64,000 nt of DNA from assembly GCF_019966495.1 (NCBI RefSeq), contig NZ_JAIMIA010000008.1, forward strand, positions 1 to 64,000. Reading direction: 5' to 3'. Shown one piece after another: positions 18,574 to 27,777 of the stretch. Below the pieces are notes generated by a model. The model searched no databases. It was not told where the DNA came from and saw nothing but the letters and a program-made list of their open reading frames with translations. The translations under genes were made by a program, and so were the position numbers. The first letter of the stretch is position 1, and every line of letters starts with the position of its first letter. This stretch comes from Tateyamaria pelophila. Its GTDB lineage: Bacteria; Pseudomonadota; Alphaproteobacteria; Rhodobacterales; Rhodobacteraceae.

Positions 18574-19851
18574 CTAGTCCGCTTCATGCCGCCTCCGGAC
18601 AGACGCAGGCCGGGCGGCAAGCGTCAGTGTGGCCTCCGGCCTGGGCGTCTGGCTGATCACTTTGCCGTTCGCGATCACATGAAGGCGCGTGGCGCGTAGG
18701 CGCAACGCCTCGATCGGAGCGCCCGCATCCAGGATCACCAGCGACGCCTTGGCCCCCACATGCAGCCCATAATCGGGCAAGCCCATGGTTTTTGCGTTGT
18801 GGGTCGTCACCATGTCAAAACATATGCGCATTTCTTGCGGGCTGGTCATTTGCGCCACATGCAGTCCCATAAAGGCCACATCCAGCATGTCTGCCGTCCC
18901 CAGCGAATACCATGGGTCCAGCACGCAATCCTGTCCCCACCCGACGTTGATCCCCTGGGCCAGCATCTCTTTGACGCGGGTCAGACCGCGCCGTTTCGGG
19001 AACGTGTCATGCCGCCCTTGCAGCACGATATTGATCAGTGGGTTCGGGATCACGTTCACTTCGGCCTCCGCGATCAGCGGCAGCAGCTTGGAAACATAAT
19101 AGTTGTCCATCGAATGCATCGAGGTCAGGTGCGACCCCGCAACCCGGCCCTGAAGGCCAAGGCGCTGCGTCTCGTTGGCCAGCGTTTCGATATGCCGCGA
19201 CAGCGGGTCATCCGTCTCGTCGCAGTGCATATCGACCTGCAAACCGCGCACCGCCGCAATCTCACACAGCTCGGTGACCGAAGCCGCACCGTCCGCCATG
19301 GTGCGTTCAAAATGCGGGATGCCGCCGACAATATCGACGCCCTTATCCAAAGCGCGGATGGTGTTCGCACGTGCGGTCGGATCGCGGTAAAATCCATCTT
19401 GCGGGAAGGCCACGAGTTGCAGGTCGATATAATCTTTGACCTTGTCACGCACCTCAAGCAGCGCCTCGACCCCCAACAACCGATCATCGCAGGTGTCCAC
19501 ATGGCTCCGGATTGCAAGCAAGCCCATGCTGGCTGCCCAATCGCAGTAGCTCAGCGCGCGTTCGACGACCTCGTCATGGGTCATGACCTGCTTGAGCTCG
19601 CCCCAAAGGCCGATCCCCTCCAGCAAAGTGCCCGACGCGTTGATCCGGGGCAAACCGTATGACAACGTGGCGTCCATGTGAAAATGCGGGTCCACAAAGG
19701 GCGGGCTGACCAGATCGCCGGTCGCATCGATGATCTGCCCTGCCTGCGCCTCGCCAAGTTGATCCACCGCCGTGATCTTGCCGCCCTTGATCCCGATATC
19801 GGCGACCCGCCCGTCCGGCAGGCTGCCGCCTTTGACGATCAGATCGAACAT
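18574..19851 (-). CDS. amidohydrolase, cytosine deaminase-like
   Basis: The 425-residue metal-dependent hydrolase has the metal pair H56/H58 in FVDPHFHMDATL, the later histidines in VDMHCDETDD and GSHLTSMHSMD, and the catalytic aspartate in NVGWGQDCVLDPWYSLG. This set is that of CodA-type cytosine/isocytosine deaminases. It starts at ATG 19851, overlapping the permease stop as TGATG; a longer in-frame start would lie inside the permease gene. As the last gene of a nucleoside-type ABC operon, it probably deaminates an imported base. Related families (creatinine, isoguanine or atrazine-like deaminases) cannot be excluded. Confidence 0.85.
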   Translation of the reverse strand: MFDLIVKGGSLPDGRVADIGIKGGKITAVDQLGEAQAGQIIDATGDLVSPPFVDPHFHMDATLSYGLPRINASGTLLEGIGLWGELKQVMTHDEVVERALSYCDWAASMGLLAIRSHVDTCDDRLLGVEALLEVRDKVKDYIDLQLVAFPQDGFYRDPTARANTIRALDKGVDIVGGIPHFERTMADGAASVTELCEIAAVRGLQVDMHCDETDDPLSRHIETLANETQRLGLQGRVAGSHLTSMHSMDNYYVSKLLPLIAEAEVNVIPNPLINIVLQGRHDTFPKRRGLTRVKEMLAQGINVGWGQDCVLDPWYSLGTADMLDVAFMGLHVAQMTSPQEMRICFDMVTTHNAKTMGLPDYGLHVGAKASLVILDAGAPIEALRLRATRLHVIANGKVISQTPRPEATLTLAARPASVRRRHEAD

Positions 19852-20795
19852 CAGCGTTCTCCTTTGTTGAAAGGCACCATCAGGGCGGCAGGCACTTCGG
19901 CCCGGCGCGACATGACGACCAGTGCCAGAATGGACAGGATGTACGGCATCATCAGGAAAATCTGATATGGGATCTGGGTGCCGAGGCTGGTCTGCTGCAC
20001 CCGGATTTGCAGCGCATCGAAGGCCGCAAACAGAACCGCGCCCAACAGTGCTTTGCCCGGACGCCACGACCCGAACACGACCAGCGCAATACAGATCCAG
20101 CCCCGCCCGTTCACCATCTCGAAAAAGAAGCTGTCAAAGGCCGACATCGTCAGAAACGCGCCCCCAACCGCCATCAATCCGCTGCCGAACATGACGGCCC
20201 CCATGCGGATCGCCGTCACCGACAAGCCCTGCGCCGCCACCGCTGCAGGGTTTTCGCCCGCAGCACGCACCGCAAGCCCCAGCGGCGTACGGTAGAGGAC
20301 CACGGCCACCACTGCGACAAGGATGAAAGCCAGATAGGTCAGCGGGGTTTGAGAAAACAGCGCAGGCCCCAGCAGCGGGATATCGGACAAGATTGGGATC
20401 TCATAGGGCTGAAACGCTTGGATTTTCGGCGGGCTCGTGACCTCTGGCAAGGCGAGCCGATAGGCGTAATACGTTGATGAGGTTGCCAGCAAGGTGACAC
20501 CCAATCCCACCACGTGTTGCGACAGGCCAAACGGCACCGTCAGGATACTGTGCAGCAGGCCAAATCCCATGCCAACAATCATCGCAACGCACACGCCAAC
20601 CCACAGGCCCGTGCCGGAATAGACCGCCATCCAACCCGCAAATGCGCCGGCGACCATGATGCCTTCGATGCCAAGGTTCAAAACACCCGCCCGTTCGCAG
20701 ATCAACTCGCCCAATGTCGCAAAGATCAGCGGGCTGGCGATGCGGATCGCAGCGGCCCAAAAACTGGCGGTGAACAGGATTTCGATAATCTCCAT
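19851..20795 (-). CDS. nucleoside-type ABC transporter permease (second)
   Basis: The 314-residue inner-membrane protein of the BPD_transp_2 family has about 8-9 hydrophobic helices. It begins with ASPLIFATLGELICERAGVL and GIEGIMVAGAFAG, the hallmark of the BMP/YufQ permeases. The C-terminus ends in a short basic tail. It is paired with the permease encoded 4 bases upstream and the double ATPase before that. Confidence 0.88.
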   Translation of the reverse strand: MEIIEILFTASFWAAAIRIASPLIFATLGELICERAGVLNLGIEGIMVAGAFAGWMAVYSGTGLWVGVCVAMIVGMGFGLLHSILTVPFGLSQHVVGLGVTLLATSSTYYAYRLALPEVTSPPKIQAFQPYEIPILSDIPLLGPALFSQTPLTYLAFILVAVVAVVLYRTPLGLAVRAAGENPAAVAAQGLSVTAIRMGAVMFGSGLMAVGGAFLTMSAFDSFFFEMVNGRGWICIALVVFGSWRPGKALLGAVLFAAFDALQIRVQQTSLGTQIPYQIFLMMPYILSILALVVMSRRAEVPAALMVPFNKGER

Positions 20796-20799
20796 CGCT

Positions 20800-21849
20800 C
20801 TAATCCCTTACCACGCGAAACCGCGCCAGCATGATCGCCAGAACCATCAGCAACAGCGCGACCGCCAGCATGATATCCGCCAGATAGGTCGGCACGTCCG
20901 CCGCGCGGCTCATGCTGTCTGCACCCACAAAGATGCCTGCAACGAACAGCGCCGCAACCACAACGCCCAGCGGATTAAGCAGCGCCAGCATCGCCACGAT
21001 AATCCCGGTGTAGCCAAAGCCCGGCGACAGATCGAGCGTCAGACTGCCCTTCAGCCCCGCCACTTCGGAAAACCCCGCAAGCGCCGCCAGCCCACCGGAC
21101 AACAGCGCCGTTTTGACCAGCACAAGGTTGATCGGAATGCCCGCGAACGCGGCGGCCTGTTTGTTCAGACCAACGGCGCGCATCTCATAGCCCAATGTGC
21201 TGCGCGTCTGGATCACCCAGACACCAACGGCCGAAATGAGCGCAAGGGCAAATCCCCAATGCAGGCGCAATCCTTCAAAAATCCGTGGCAGACGCGCCTC
21301 TGGGATCAGGCGCGCGGACTTGGGCCAACCCATGCCCATCGGATCCTTGAGCGGCCCTTCGAGCAGCATCGAGATGAACAAAAGAAAGATAAAGTTGAAA
21401 AGCAGGGTCGTCACAACCTCATCCACCCCGAAACGGGTTTTCAACAAGGCGGGGATCAACAGCAAGAACGCGCCCGCCAGAATGCTCGCCAGGATAATCA
21501 CCGGCAGGAGCGCAGCCGAGGGCCATGGCAAGAAACCAGTGCCCAGCAAGACGGTCATCAGCGCCCCGGCATAAAGCTGCGCCTCGGCCCCGATGTTCCA
21601 AAATTTGGCACGAAAGGCGACGGCAACCGCAAGCCCGGTAAAGATCAGCGGTGTCGCCCGGTTCAGCGTCTCAAGCAATGCAAATTGCGAGCCGAACGCC
21701 CCTTTGAGGATCAACCCCAAAACCGAAAACGGGTTCGCCCCGGCGAGCATCGCCAACAGCGATGCGATCACGATCGTCGTCGTCAGCGCCAGCGCAGGCG
21801 GAACCAGCTTGCGCCCCAGACTTGGGTTCTTGATCGGCTCAAGACGCAT
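20800..21849 (-). CDS. nucleoside-type ABC transporter permease (first)
   Basis: The 349-residue inner-membrane protein is of the BPD_transp_2/YufP group, with segments FRAKFWNIGAEAQLYAGALM and KTRFGVDEVVTTLLFNFIF. I start it at ATG 21849 (MRLEPIKNPSLG), which overlaps the ATPase stop by 11 bases. The longer frame to 21894 is unsupported. It forms the channel with the second permease. Confidence 0.88.
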   Translation of the reverse strand: MRLEPIKNPSLGRKLVPPALALTTTIVIASLLAMLAGANPFSVLGLILKGAFGSQFALLETLNRATPLIFTGLAVAVAFRAKFWNIGAEAQLYAGALMTVLLGTGFLPWPSAALLPVIILASILAGAFLLLIPALLKTRFGVDEVVTTLLFNFIFLLFISMLLEGPLKDPMGMGWPKSARLIPEARLPRIFEGLRLHWGFALALISAVGVWVIQTRSTLGYEMRAVGLNKQAAAFAGIPINLVLVKTALLSGGLAALAGFSEVAGLKGSLTLDLSPGFGYTGIIVAMLALLNPLGVVVAALFVAGIFVGADSMSRAADVPTYLADIMLAVALLLMVLAIMLARFRVVRD

Positions 21850-23380
21850 GGGCGACCTCGTCTTCAAAACCTTGCCCGGCCATCCAAAGGCCAAGCTGCG
21901 CAGGCGTCATCTGCCCACGATCAAACGCGGGCGACAACCGCCCGTCCGCAATCACATGGATCACATCCGACAGGGCCATGACCTCATCCAGATCTTCGGA
22001 GATCAACAGCACTGCGGCTCCGCGGTCGCGCGCCGCGAGCAACTGGCTGTGCACATAGTTGACCGCCCCGATATCCAGACCGCGCACGGGTTGGTTGGCA
22101 AGGATCACTTGCGGATTGGCCTCGAGCACGCGCCCAAGGATCAGCTTTTGCATGTTGCCCCCCGACAGCAAGCGGATCGGCGTATCTGCTCCCGGGCACC
22201 GCACGTCGTATTTGTCGATGATGGCATCCGCAAACGCCCGCGATTTGCCCCAGTTGAGCCAGCCGCGTGTGCTGAAATCAGCGGATTTGTACCGCTCCAG
22301 AATCGCGTTTTCGGTCAGATCGAAATCGGCGATGGTGCCCGTCTTGTGGCGATCTTCGGGGATGCGGGCGATACCGCTTTGCACGGCCGCCCGCGGGGTC
22401 CAGTTGTTCACCTCGGCGTCGGCCAACAGAACCTGCCCCTGCGCCGGGCTCACCAGCCCGCCCACGACATCCGCCATCGCGGCCTGCCCGTTGCCCGACA
22501 CGCCCGCAAGCCCGATGATCTGCCCTGCCCGCAGTGCCAACGACACCGAGCGCAAGCCCGGCGCATTGCCAACGTCCGGCGTCGTGACATTACGCAACTC
22601 AAGCAGGGCCGCGCCAGGGGTGGATTTCGCGACCTTTGGCGGCGTCGCCTCGGTGCCCATCATCATGGCCGCAAGGGCCTGCTTGTCCGTATCGGCAATC
22701 CGCACGCCGCCCGCCATCTTGCCGTGGCGCAGCACCACGACCCGGTCGGCAATCGCCATCACCTCGTGCAGCTTGTGCGAAATGAAGATGATCGACAGCC
22801 CGTCGGCAATGGCCAGCCGCAGGGTGGCAAAGAGATCATCGGTTTCCTGCGGGGTCAGCACTGCTGTGGGTTCATCCAGGATCAGGATGCGTACATCGCG
22901 GTAGAGCGCCTTCAGAATCTCGACCCGTTGCCGCTCTCCGACCGAAAGCGCGCCGACACGCGCGTCGGGCGACACCGCAAGGTGATACTTTTCGGACAGC
23001 GCCGTAATGCGCGCCCGTGCCCCTGCCCTGTCAGACCTCAGGCTCAGCAACGACCGGACACCCAGCGTGATATTTTCCTGAACCGTCAGATTGTCGGCAA
23101 GGGTAAAGTGCTGATGCACCATCCCGACACCCGCATCCAAAGCCGCCCGAGAATTTCCGGGGGGAATGGTTTCGCCAAAAACACGCACCGTGCCGCTGTC
23201 AGCCGTGTACTGACCGAACAGGATATTCATCAGCGTCGTCTTGCCCGCTCCGTTTTCGCCCAGCAAAGCGACAACTTCGCCCTGGTTCAGCGAAAGGCTG
23301 ACCGCATCATTCGCGGTCAGCTCTCCGAAACGCTTGGTGATCGCGTCGAGCGACAGGGCCTCGACGGGGGTGCTGCACAT
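21839..23380 (-). CDS. nucleoside-type ABC transporter ATP-binding protein (double ATPase)
   Basis: The 513-residue protein contains two ABC ATPase domains in tandem. The first is complete: Walker A GENGAGKTT, signature LSVGERQRVEILKALY and Walker B ILILDEPTAVL. The second has a weak Walker A (GVSGNGQAA, no lysine) and LSGGNMQKLILGRVL, the usual asymmetry of sugar/nucleoside ABC ATPases. The gene lies 6 bases after the binding-protein gene. Confidence 0.9.
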   Translation of the reverse strand: MCSTPVEALSLDAITKRFGELTANDAVSLSLNQGEVVALLGENGAGKTTLMNILFGQYTADSGTVRVFGETIPPGNSRAALDAGVGMVHQHFTLADNLTVQENITLGVRSLLSLRSDRAGARARITALSEKYHLAVSPDARVGALSVGERQRVEILKALYRDVRILILDEPTAVLTPQETDDLFATLRLAIADGLSIIFISHKLHEVMAIADRVVVLRHGKMAGGVRIADTDKQALAAMMMGTEATPPKVAKSTPGAALLELRNVTTPDVGNAPGLRSVSLALRAGQIIGLAGVSGNGQAAMADVVGGLVSPAQGQVLLADAEVNNWTPRAAVQSGIARIPEDRHKTGTIADFDLTENAILERYKSADFSTRGWLNWGKSRAFADAIIDKYDVRCPGADTPIRLLSGGNMQKLILGRVLEANPQVILANQPVRGLDIGAVNYVHSQLLAARDRGAAVLLISEDLDEVMALSDVIHVIADGRLSPAFDRGQMTPAQLGLWMAGQGFEDEVAHAS

Positions 23381-23386
23381 GGCGGA

Positions 23387-24394
23387 TCAGGACGACGTCG
23401 GCTCGTCGTCGTTGATCGTGACCGTGAAGGCCCCCGATTTGATCTCTGCCTCACGTTGTTTGACCAACTCCATCGCAGCGGCGGGTACCTTTCCTTCGAA
23501 CGTGCCGAGCGGGGCCAGTGACGTGCCCCCTTGGTTCATGAACGAGTAGACTCCATAATCTGCAGCGGTGAACGTGCCCGCCTGTAACTCGGCGATGGCT
23601 TTGTCCAGGGTCGGCTCAAAGTGCCAGATCGCAGAGGCGACCACGGTGTCGGGATATTCGGCCTGCGTATCGATGACGTTGCCGATCGCCAGAATGCCTT
23701 TCTCCTTGGCGGCATCTGACACGCCAAAACGTTCCGCATACAAGATATCAGCGCCGTTTTCGATCATCGCAAAGGCTGTTTCCTTGGCCTTGGGTGGATC
23801 GAACCAGCTGCCGATAAAGCTGACCTGAAATTTTATATCGGGGTTCATTTCCTTTGCACCGGCCATAAAGGCGTGCATCAGACGATTGACCTCGGGGATC
23901 GGGAAGCCACCGACCATCCCGATATTCCCGGTCTCCGTCATGGATCCCGCAATGATTCCAGATAGATATGATGCATCCTGAATGTAGTTGTCGAAGATAG
24001 CGAAATTCGGCAGCGCCGCGTCTTCCTTGAAGCTTGAACCCATCAGAAAGGCCACGTCCGGATACTCGGCGGCAACTTCGCGGGCTTCGGCTTCTGCACC
24101 AAACACCTCGCCGATGATCAGCTTGTTGCCAGCTTCGGCATATTCGCGGATGACCCGGGCGTAATCGGTGTTACTGACGTTCTCCGAAAACGTATATTCG
24201 ATATCGCCACGTTCCTGAGCGGCCAGTGCCGCGATGTGAATACGGCTGACCCATTGCTGTTCGACAGGAACGGTATAAATTCCGGCCGTCTTGATCGGTT
24301 CAGCCGCAAACACGGGCCCCGCGCCCAGGATCAGTGCGGATGTAGCCGTCGTCATCAAAAAGTGCCGGCGGTTCAGATTGTTGAATTTTGTCAT
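23387..24394 (-). CDS. BMP-family (nucleoside) ABC transporter binding protein, Tat signal
   Basis: The 335-residue periplasmic protein of the Bmp/PnrA family begins with a twin-arginine signal (NRRHFLMTTATSALILGAG, cleavage after VFAA). The body shows typical Bmp segments such as VFGAEAEAREVAAEYPDVAF, MGSSF and NIGMVGGFPIPEVNRLMHAF. These proteins bind purine or pyrimidine nucleosides. It leads the operon binding protein-ATPase-permease-permease-deaminase. Tat export implies folding before secretion. Confidence 0.9.
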   Translation of the reverse strand: MTKFNNLNRRHFLMTTATSALILGAGPVFAAEPIKTAGIYTVPVEQQWVSRIHIAALAAQERGDIEYTFSENVSNTDYARVIREYAEAGNKLIIGEVFGAEAEAREVAAEYPDVAFLMGSSFKEDAALPNFAIFDNYIQDASYLSGIIAGSMTETGNIGMVGGFPIPEVNRLMHAFMAGAKEMNPDIKFQVSFIGSWFDPPKAKETAFAMIENGADILYAERFGVSDAAKEKGILAIGNVIDTQAEYPDTVVASAIWHFEPTLDKAIAELQAGTFTAADYGVYSFMNQGGTSLAPLGTFEGKVPAAAMELVKQREAEIKSGAFTVTINDDEPTSS

Positions 24395-24433
24395 TTTTGG
24401 TCCCCAGTTGGTTGGGTGCGAGTAACACGCTAT

Positions 24434-24449
24434 TTTATCAAACGGTCAA
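24434..24449 (-). promoter_or_regulatory. possible operator upstream of the nucleoside-type operon
   Basis: On the minus strand the sequence TTGACCGTTTGATAAA lies about 40 bases before the binding-protein start. One half matches the TTGACC of RutR-type (TetR-family) operators exactly and the other half matches four of six positions. It could also be a -35 element. No regulator gene is adjacent. Confidence 0.3.
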
Positions 24450-24670
24450 GAAATTATCTGGCCTACCACCAACCGATGACTGCCGAATGCCCTCGCACCG
24501 CCCAAAAAGTAACCCTATCATGCAAGCACAGCGGCCAGCAGCCATGACGCAAGGCGCGAAAATTAGATCGCTGTTCTGCATAGACAAATCAAACCGATTT
24601 TGACTTATTGGTGTTACAAGCCCCTGCTCTAAAGCGCCAATGGGGCACATCCCGACAGTTGGAGAATTCG

Positions 24671-25732
24671 ATGAAAACCGCATTTGTTTCGACCGTAGTG
24701 GTCGCATCCGCGCTGAGCATGACAGCCGCGCAAGCCGAGACGCTGAGACTTTTGACATGGGGCGGCTACGCGCCCGAAGAAGTCATCGCCATGTTCGAGG
24801 CCGAAACTGGCCACACCGTCGAGGTCACGACCTCGAACAACGAAGAAATGATCGCCAAGCTGCGCGCAACCAACGGCGGCGGGTTCGATCTGGCCCAACC
24901 CAGCCAGGACCGCATTACCAGCGCGCAAGAAGAGTTCGGCATTTACAAACCGATTGATATGTCACGGGTTACGGCGGATCAATTCATTCCATCGATGCTG
25001 AGTGCCACAGCCGCCAACACCACATTCGAGGGCGAAGTCTTTGGTTTGCCACATGTCTGGGGCACCAGCGGGCTGGTTGTGAACACCGCGATGGCGGGCG
25101 ACGTACAGGACTACGTGGATCTGTGCGATGCAGCCCTGGCGGGTAAGGTATCCTACCGCCTCAAGCGCCCGACGCTGATCGGTTTTGCCTACTCCATGGG
25201 CCTCGATCCCTTTGCGGCTTATGGTGACACCGCAGCCTATCAGGACATCCTAGATCAGGTCGAAGCGAAGCTGACCGAGTGCAAGCCCAACGTCAAAACC
25301 TACTGGGATGGCGGCGACGAGATCAAGAACCTGCTCCGCTCTGGCGAGGTTGTGGCCTCGATGGCGTGGGACACGGGCGGCTGGCAGCTGAACGCGGACA
25401 ATCCTGACATCACGTTTGTCGCGCCCGAAGCCGGTGCCTTGGGCTGGATCGACACCTTTGTGCTGCCCGCGCGGGGCCGGGCTGACGATGCGGCCTATGA
25501 CTGGATCAACTTCGTGATGCGTCCCGACGTTGCCGCGATGATCACAAATACCGCTGGTAACTTTACAGCCGCCGTTGGTGGCGACGCCGGTGTCAGTGCA
25601 GACCTCAAGGCGCGTTATCAAGGCAGCTTTGATCAGGCCGCGATCGACAACATCAAGTGGTATCCACCTGTGCCTGCCGGACTTGAGGCACTTGAGGGCG
25701 CAACGCTCGACCGTATCAACGCCGCCAACTAA
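24671..25732 (+). CDS. polyamine-type ABC transporter substrate-binding protein (PotD-like)
   Basis: This is a 353-residue periplasmic protein with a signal peptide ending MTAAQAE (about residue 20). The start of the mature protein, TLRLLTWGGYAPEEVIAMFE, is the hallmark of the spermidine/putrescine-binding PotD/PotF family. ATG 24671 has GGAG at 24661-24664. An in-frame upstream start at 24608 is rejected because it would bury the signal peptide. A hairpin with a T-run separates it from the ATPase gene, as expected for a receptor made in excess. Confidence 0.88.
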   Translation: MKTAFVSTVVVASALSMTAAQAETLRLLTWGGYAPEEVIAMFEAETGHTVEVTTSNNEEMIAKLRATNGGGFDLAQPSQDRITSAQEEFGIYKPIDMSRVTADQFIPSMLSATAANTTFEGEVFGLPHVWGTSGLVVNTAMAGDVQDYVDLCDAALAGKVSYRLKRPTLIGFAYSMGLDPFAAYGDTAAYQDILDQVEAKLTECKPNVKTYWDGGDEIKNLLRSGEVVASMAWDTGGWQLNADNPDITFVAPEAGALGWIDTFVLPARGRADDAAYDWINFVMRPDVAAMITNTAGNFTAAVGGDAGVSADLKARYQGSFDQAAIDNIKWYPPVPAGLEALEGATLDRINAAN

Positions 25733-25754
25733 GGCGACCATACCCAAGAAAAAG

Positions 25755-25778
25755 GGGCGCCGTTTGGTGCCCTTTTTT
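25755..25778 (+). terminator. intrinsic terminator/attenuator between binding protein and ATPase
   Basis: GGGCGCC (25755-25761), loop GTTT and GGTGCCC (25766-25772) form a 7-bp stem with one G-T pair, followed by six T (25773-25778). It lies 22 bases after the binding-protein stop and 20 before the ATPase start, so it probably lowers transcription of the membrane components. Confidence 0.75.
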
Positions 25779-25798
25779 GACCTTGCGAGGCTGACCAC

Positions 25799-26911
25799 GT
25801 GCTCCCTGCCCCTCCCGATCTGATCTGCCGAGACATCACCAAGCATTTCGACGCGTTCCGCGCTGTTGATCATGTGAATTTCGAGGTGCCGCAAGGCTCG
25901 TTCTTCTCGATCCTTGGCCCGTCGGGCTGCGGCAAGACAACCTTGCTACGCATGATTGCAGGGTTCCAGGAGCCTACATCCGGCGATCTGCTGATCAAGG
26001 GCAAGTCGGTGATCGGCGTGCCCCCCAACCGGCGTCCTGTTTCGATGGTTTTTCAGCATCTGGCGCTGTTTCCGACGATGAACATCGGCGACAATGTGGG
26101 CTTTGGCCTGCGCCAGCGTGGTGTGGCCCGGGCCGAGATCCGCAGGCGGGTTGACGATGTGCTTGACCGTGTCGGCTTGCCGGGCGTGTCTGCGCGCCGC
26201 GTCGATCAGCTGTCTGGCGGGCAAAAGCAACGGGTCGCGATCGCACGTTGCATGGTGCTGGAACCAGACGTGCTGCTCTTGGACGAACCGCTTGGCGCGC
26301 TGGATCAAAAGCTGCGCGAGCATATGAAGGTAGAGTTGAAATCGCTGCAGGCAGCGTTCAATACAACATTCGTCTACATTACCCACGACCAATCCGAAGC
26401 CCTCGTGATGAGTGACAATGTCGCCGTGATGAACAAGGGCCAGTTCGAACAGATCGGCCCGCCCCAAGAAGTTTATCACCGACCCGCCACAGCCTTTGTC
26501 GCGGGCTTTGTCGGAGATGCGAACACGTTCGAGGCCAAGGTGACAGCCGTCAACGGTTCAATGCTGACCCTCGCGACGCAGACCGGGGCGCAGATGAACG
26601 TCTCCGCGCCCCAGTCCGGTTTTGACACCGGTCAACGCGTCGACGTGTTCCTGCGGCCAGAAGCGATAGAACTCGTCGCGTCCGATATGGCCGCGCAGAA
26701 TGGCGACAACATCAGCCCGGGCACCGTCACCTCTGTCCTGTTTAACGGGGCCAATAGCGCCCTGACCGTACGGGACACCGCCACGGGGGCCATGATCAAC
26801 GTGGCCTTGCCGCAAACCGGCGCGTTTGCGGGCATCGGCACGGGCGATACAGTGTACACGCGCTGGGACCCGACCAAGGCGCGCTGCTACGCGGCCCCGG
26901 GGGTCAAGTAA
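25799..26911 (+). CDS. polyamine-type ABC transporter ATP-binding protein (PotA-like)
   Basis: The 370-residue ATPase has Walker A GPSGCGKTT, signature LSGGQKQRVAIARCM, Walker B VLLLDEPLGALD and H-loop ITHDQSEALVMSD. A C-terminal TOBE/MOP-like domain runs from about residue 240. It starts at GTG 25799. The stop overlaps the first permease ATG (TAATG at 26911). Confidence 0.9.
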   Translation: MLPAPPDLICRDITKHFDAFRAVDHVNFEVPQGSFFSILGPSGCGKTTLLRMIAGFQEPTSGDLLIKGKSVIGVPPNRRPVSMVFQHLALFPTMNIGDNVGFGLRQRGVARAEIRRRVDDVLDRVGLPGVSARRVDQLSGGQKQRVAIARCMVLEPDVLLLDEPLGALDQKLREHMKVELKSLQAAFNTTFVYITHDQSEALVMSDNVAVMNKGQFEQIGPPQEVYHRPATAFVAGFVGDANTFEAKVTAVNGSMLTLATQTGAQMNVSAPQSGFDTGQRVDVFLRPEAIELVASDMAAQNGDNISPGTVTSVLFNGANSALTVRDTATGAMINVALPQTGAFAGIGTGDTVYTRWDPTKARCYAAPGVK

Positions 26912-27777
26912 TGTCATCTGACGCATCGCGCCTCGGGTTCTACCTTTTGCTTGCACCGATCCTGCTGTGGCTGGTGGTGCTGATCATTCTGCCTCATGTG
27001 GGTCTTTTCGTGGTGTCCATCAGCGAAAAGATCGGCCCGCGCGAATACGAGATTGGCATGGGCAACTATGCCGCATTCTTTCAGGAGCCGCTGTTCTGGC
27101 GGACCTTTGCGCGCACGGCGATCATGTCGATCCTTGCCACGGCGCTGACGCTGATCCTTGGCTTTCCCATCGCCTACTACATCGCAAAACTCACCCAAGG
27201 CCGCACCAAGACGACGCTGTTCTTGATGTGCATGATCCCGTTCTGGGTGTCGGAACTGGTCCGCACCTTTGGTTGGATGATCCTGCTGCGCGAAACGGGT
27301 GTCATTTCAAACGGGTTGCAGGCGCTGGGGCTGGTCAGCGGGCCGGTCGAATTCCTCTACAACGACGCCGCGATCATGGTCGGGCTGGTCTATACGTCGA
27401 TCCTGTTCATGGTCGTCCCACTTGTGACAACGCTCGACAGCCTCGACAACAGCCTGATCGAGGCCGGCTATGATCTGGGTGGGTCCAGCACAGCGGTCAT
27501 GCGCGAAATCGTGATCCCCCATGCCATGCCCGGCATCGTGTCGGGCTGCATCGTCGTCTTCATGCTGTCACTGGGCAATTACCTCACGCCGATCCTGCTG
27601 GGCGGCAAGGACAGCCTGTGGTTTACCGGGATGATCTACACCCAGTTCATCACCCGATTTAACTGGGAGCTTGGGTCTGCCTTCGGCTTCTTGCTGCTGA
27701 TCCTGTCATCGCTGGTCGTATTTCTGGGGCTCAAGCTGTCGGGCCAATCCTTGTCTGAAACCATGGGGCGCTCATGA
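26911..27777 (+). CDS. polyamine-type ABC transporter permease (PotB-like)
   Basis: The 288-residue inner-membrane protein has about six helices, the first at residues 7-33 (LLLAPILLWLVVLIILPHVG). The coupling segment is LIEAGYDLGGSSTAVMREIV, with the EAA loop pattern. It overlaps PotA by one base and PotC by 4 bases. Confidence 0.9.
   Translation: MSSDASRLGFYLLLAPILLWLVVLIILPHVGLFVVSISEKIGPREYEIGMGNYAAFFQEPLFWRTFARTAIMSILATALTLILGFPIAYYIAKLTQGRTKTTLFLMCMIPFWVSELVRTFGWMILLRETGVISNGLQALGLVSGPVEFLYNDAAIMVGLVYTSILFMVVPLVTTLDSLDNSLIEAGYDLGGSSTAVMREIVIPHAMPGIVSGCIVVFMLSLGNYLTPILLGGKDSLWFTGMIYTQFITRFNWELGSAFGFLLLILSSLVVFLGLKLSGQSLSETMGRS

Noticed and set aside
21593-23521. 642-codon plus-strand frame
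   Set aside because: Antisense to the double ABC ATPase, which shows complete Walker and signature motifs.
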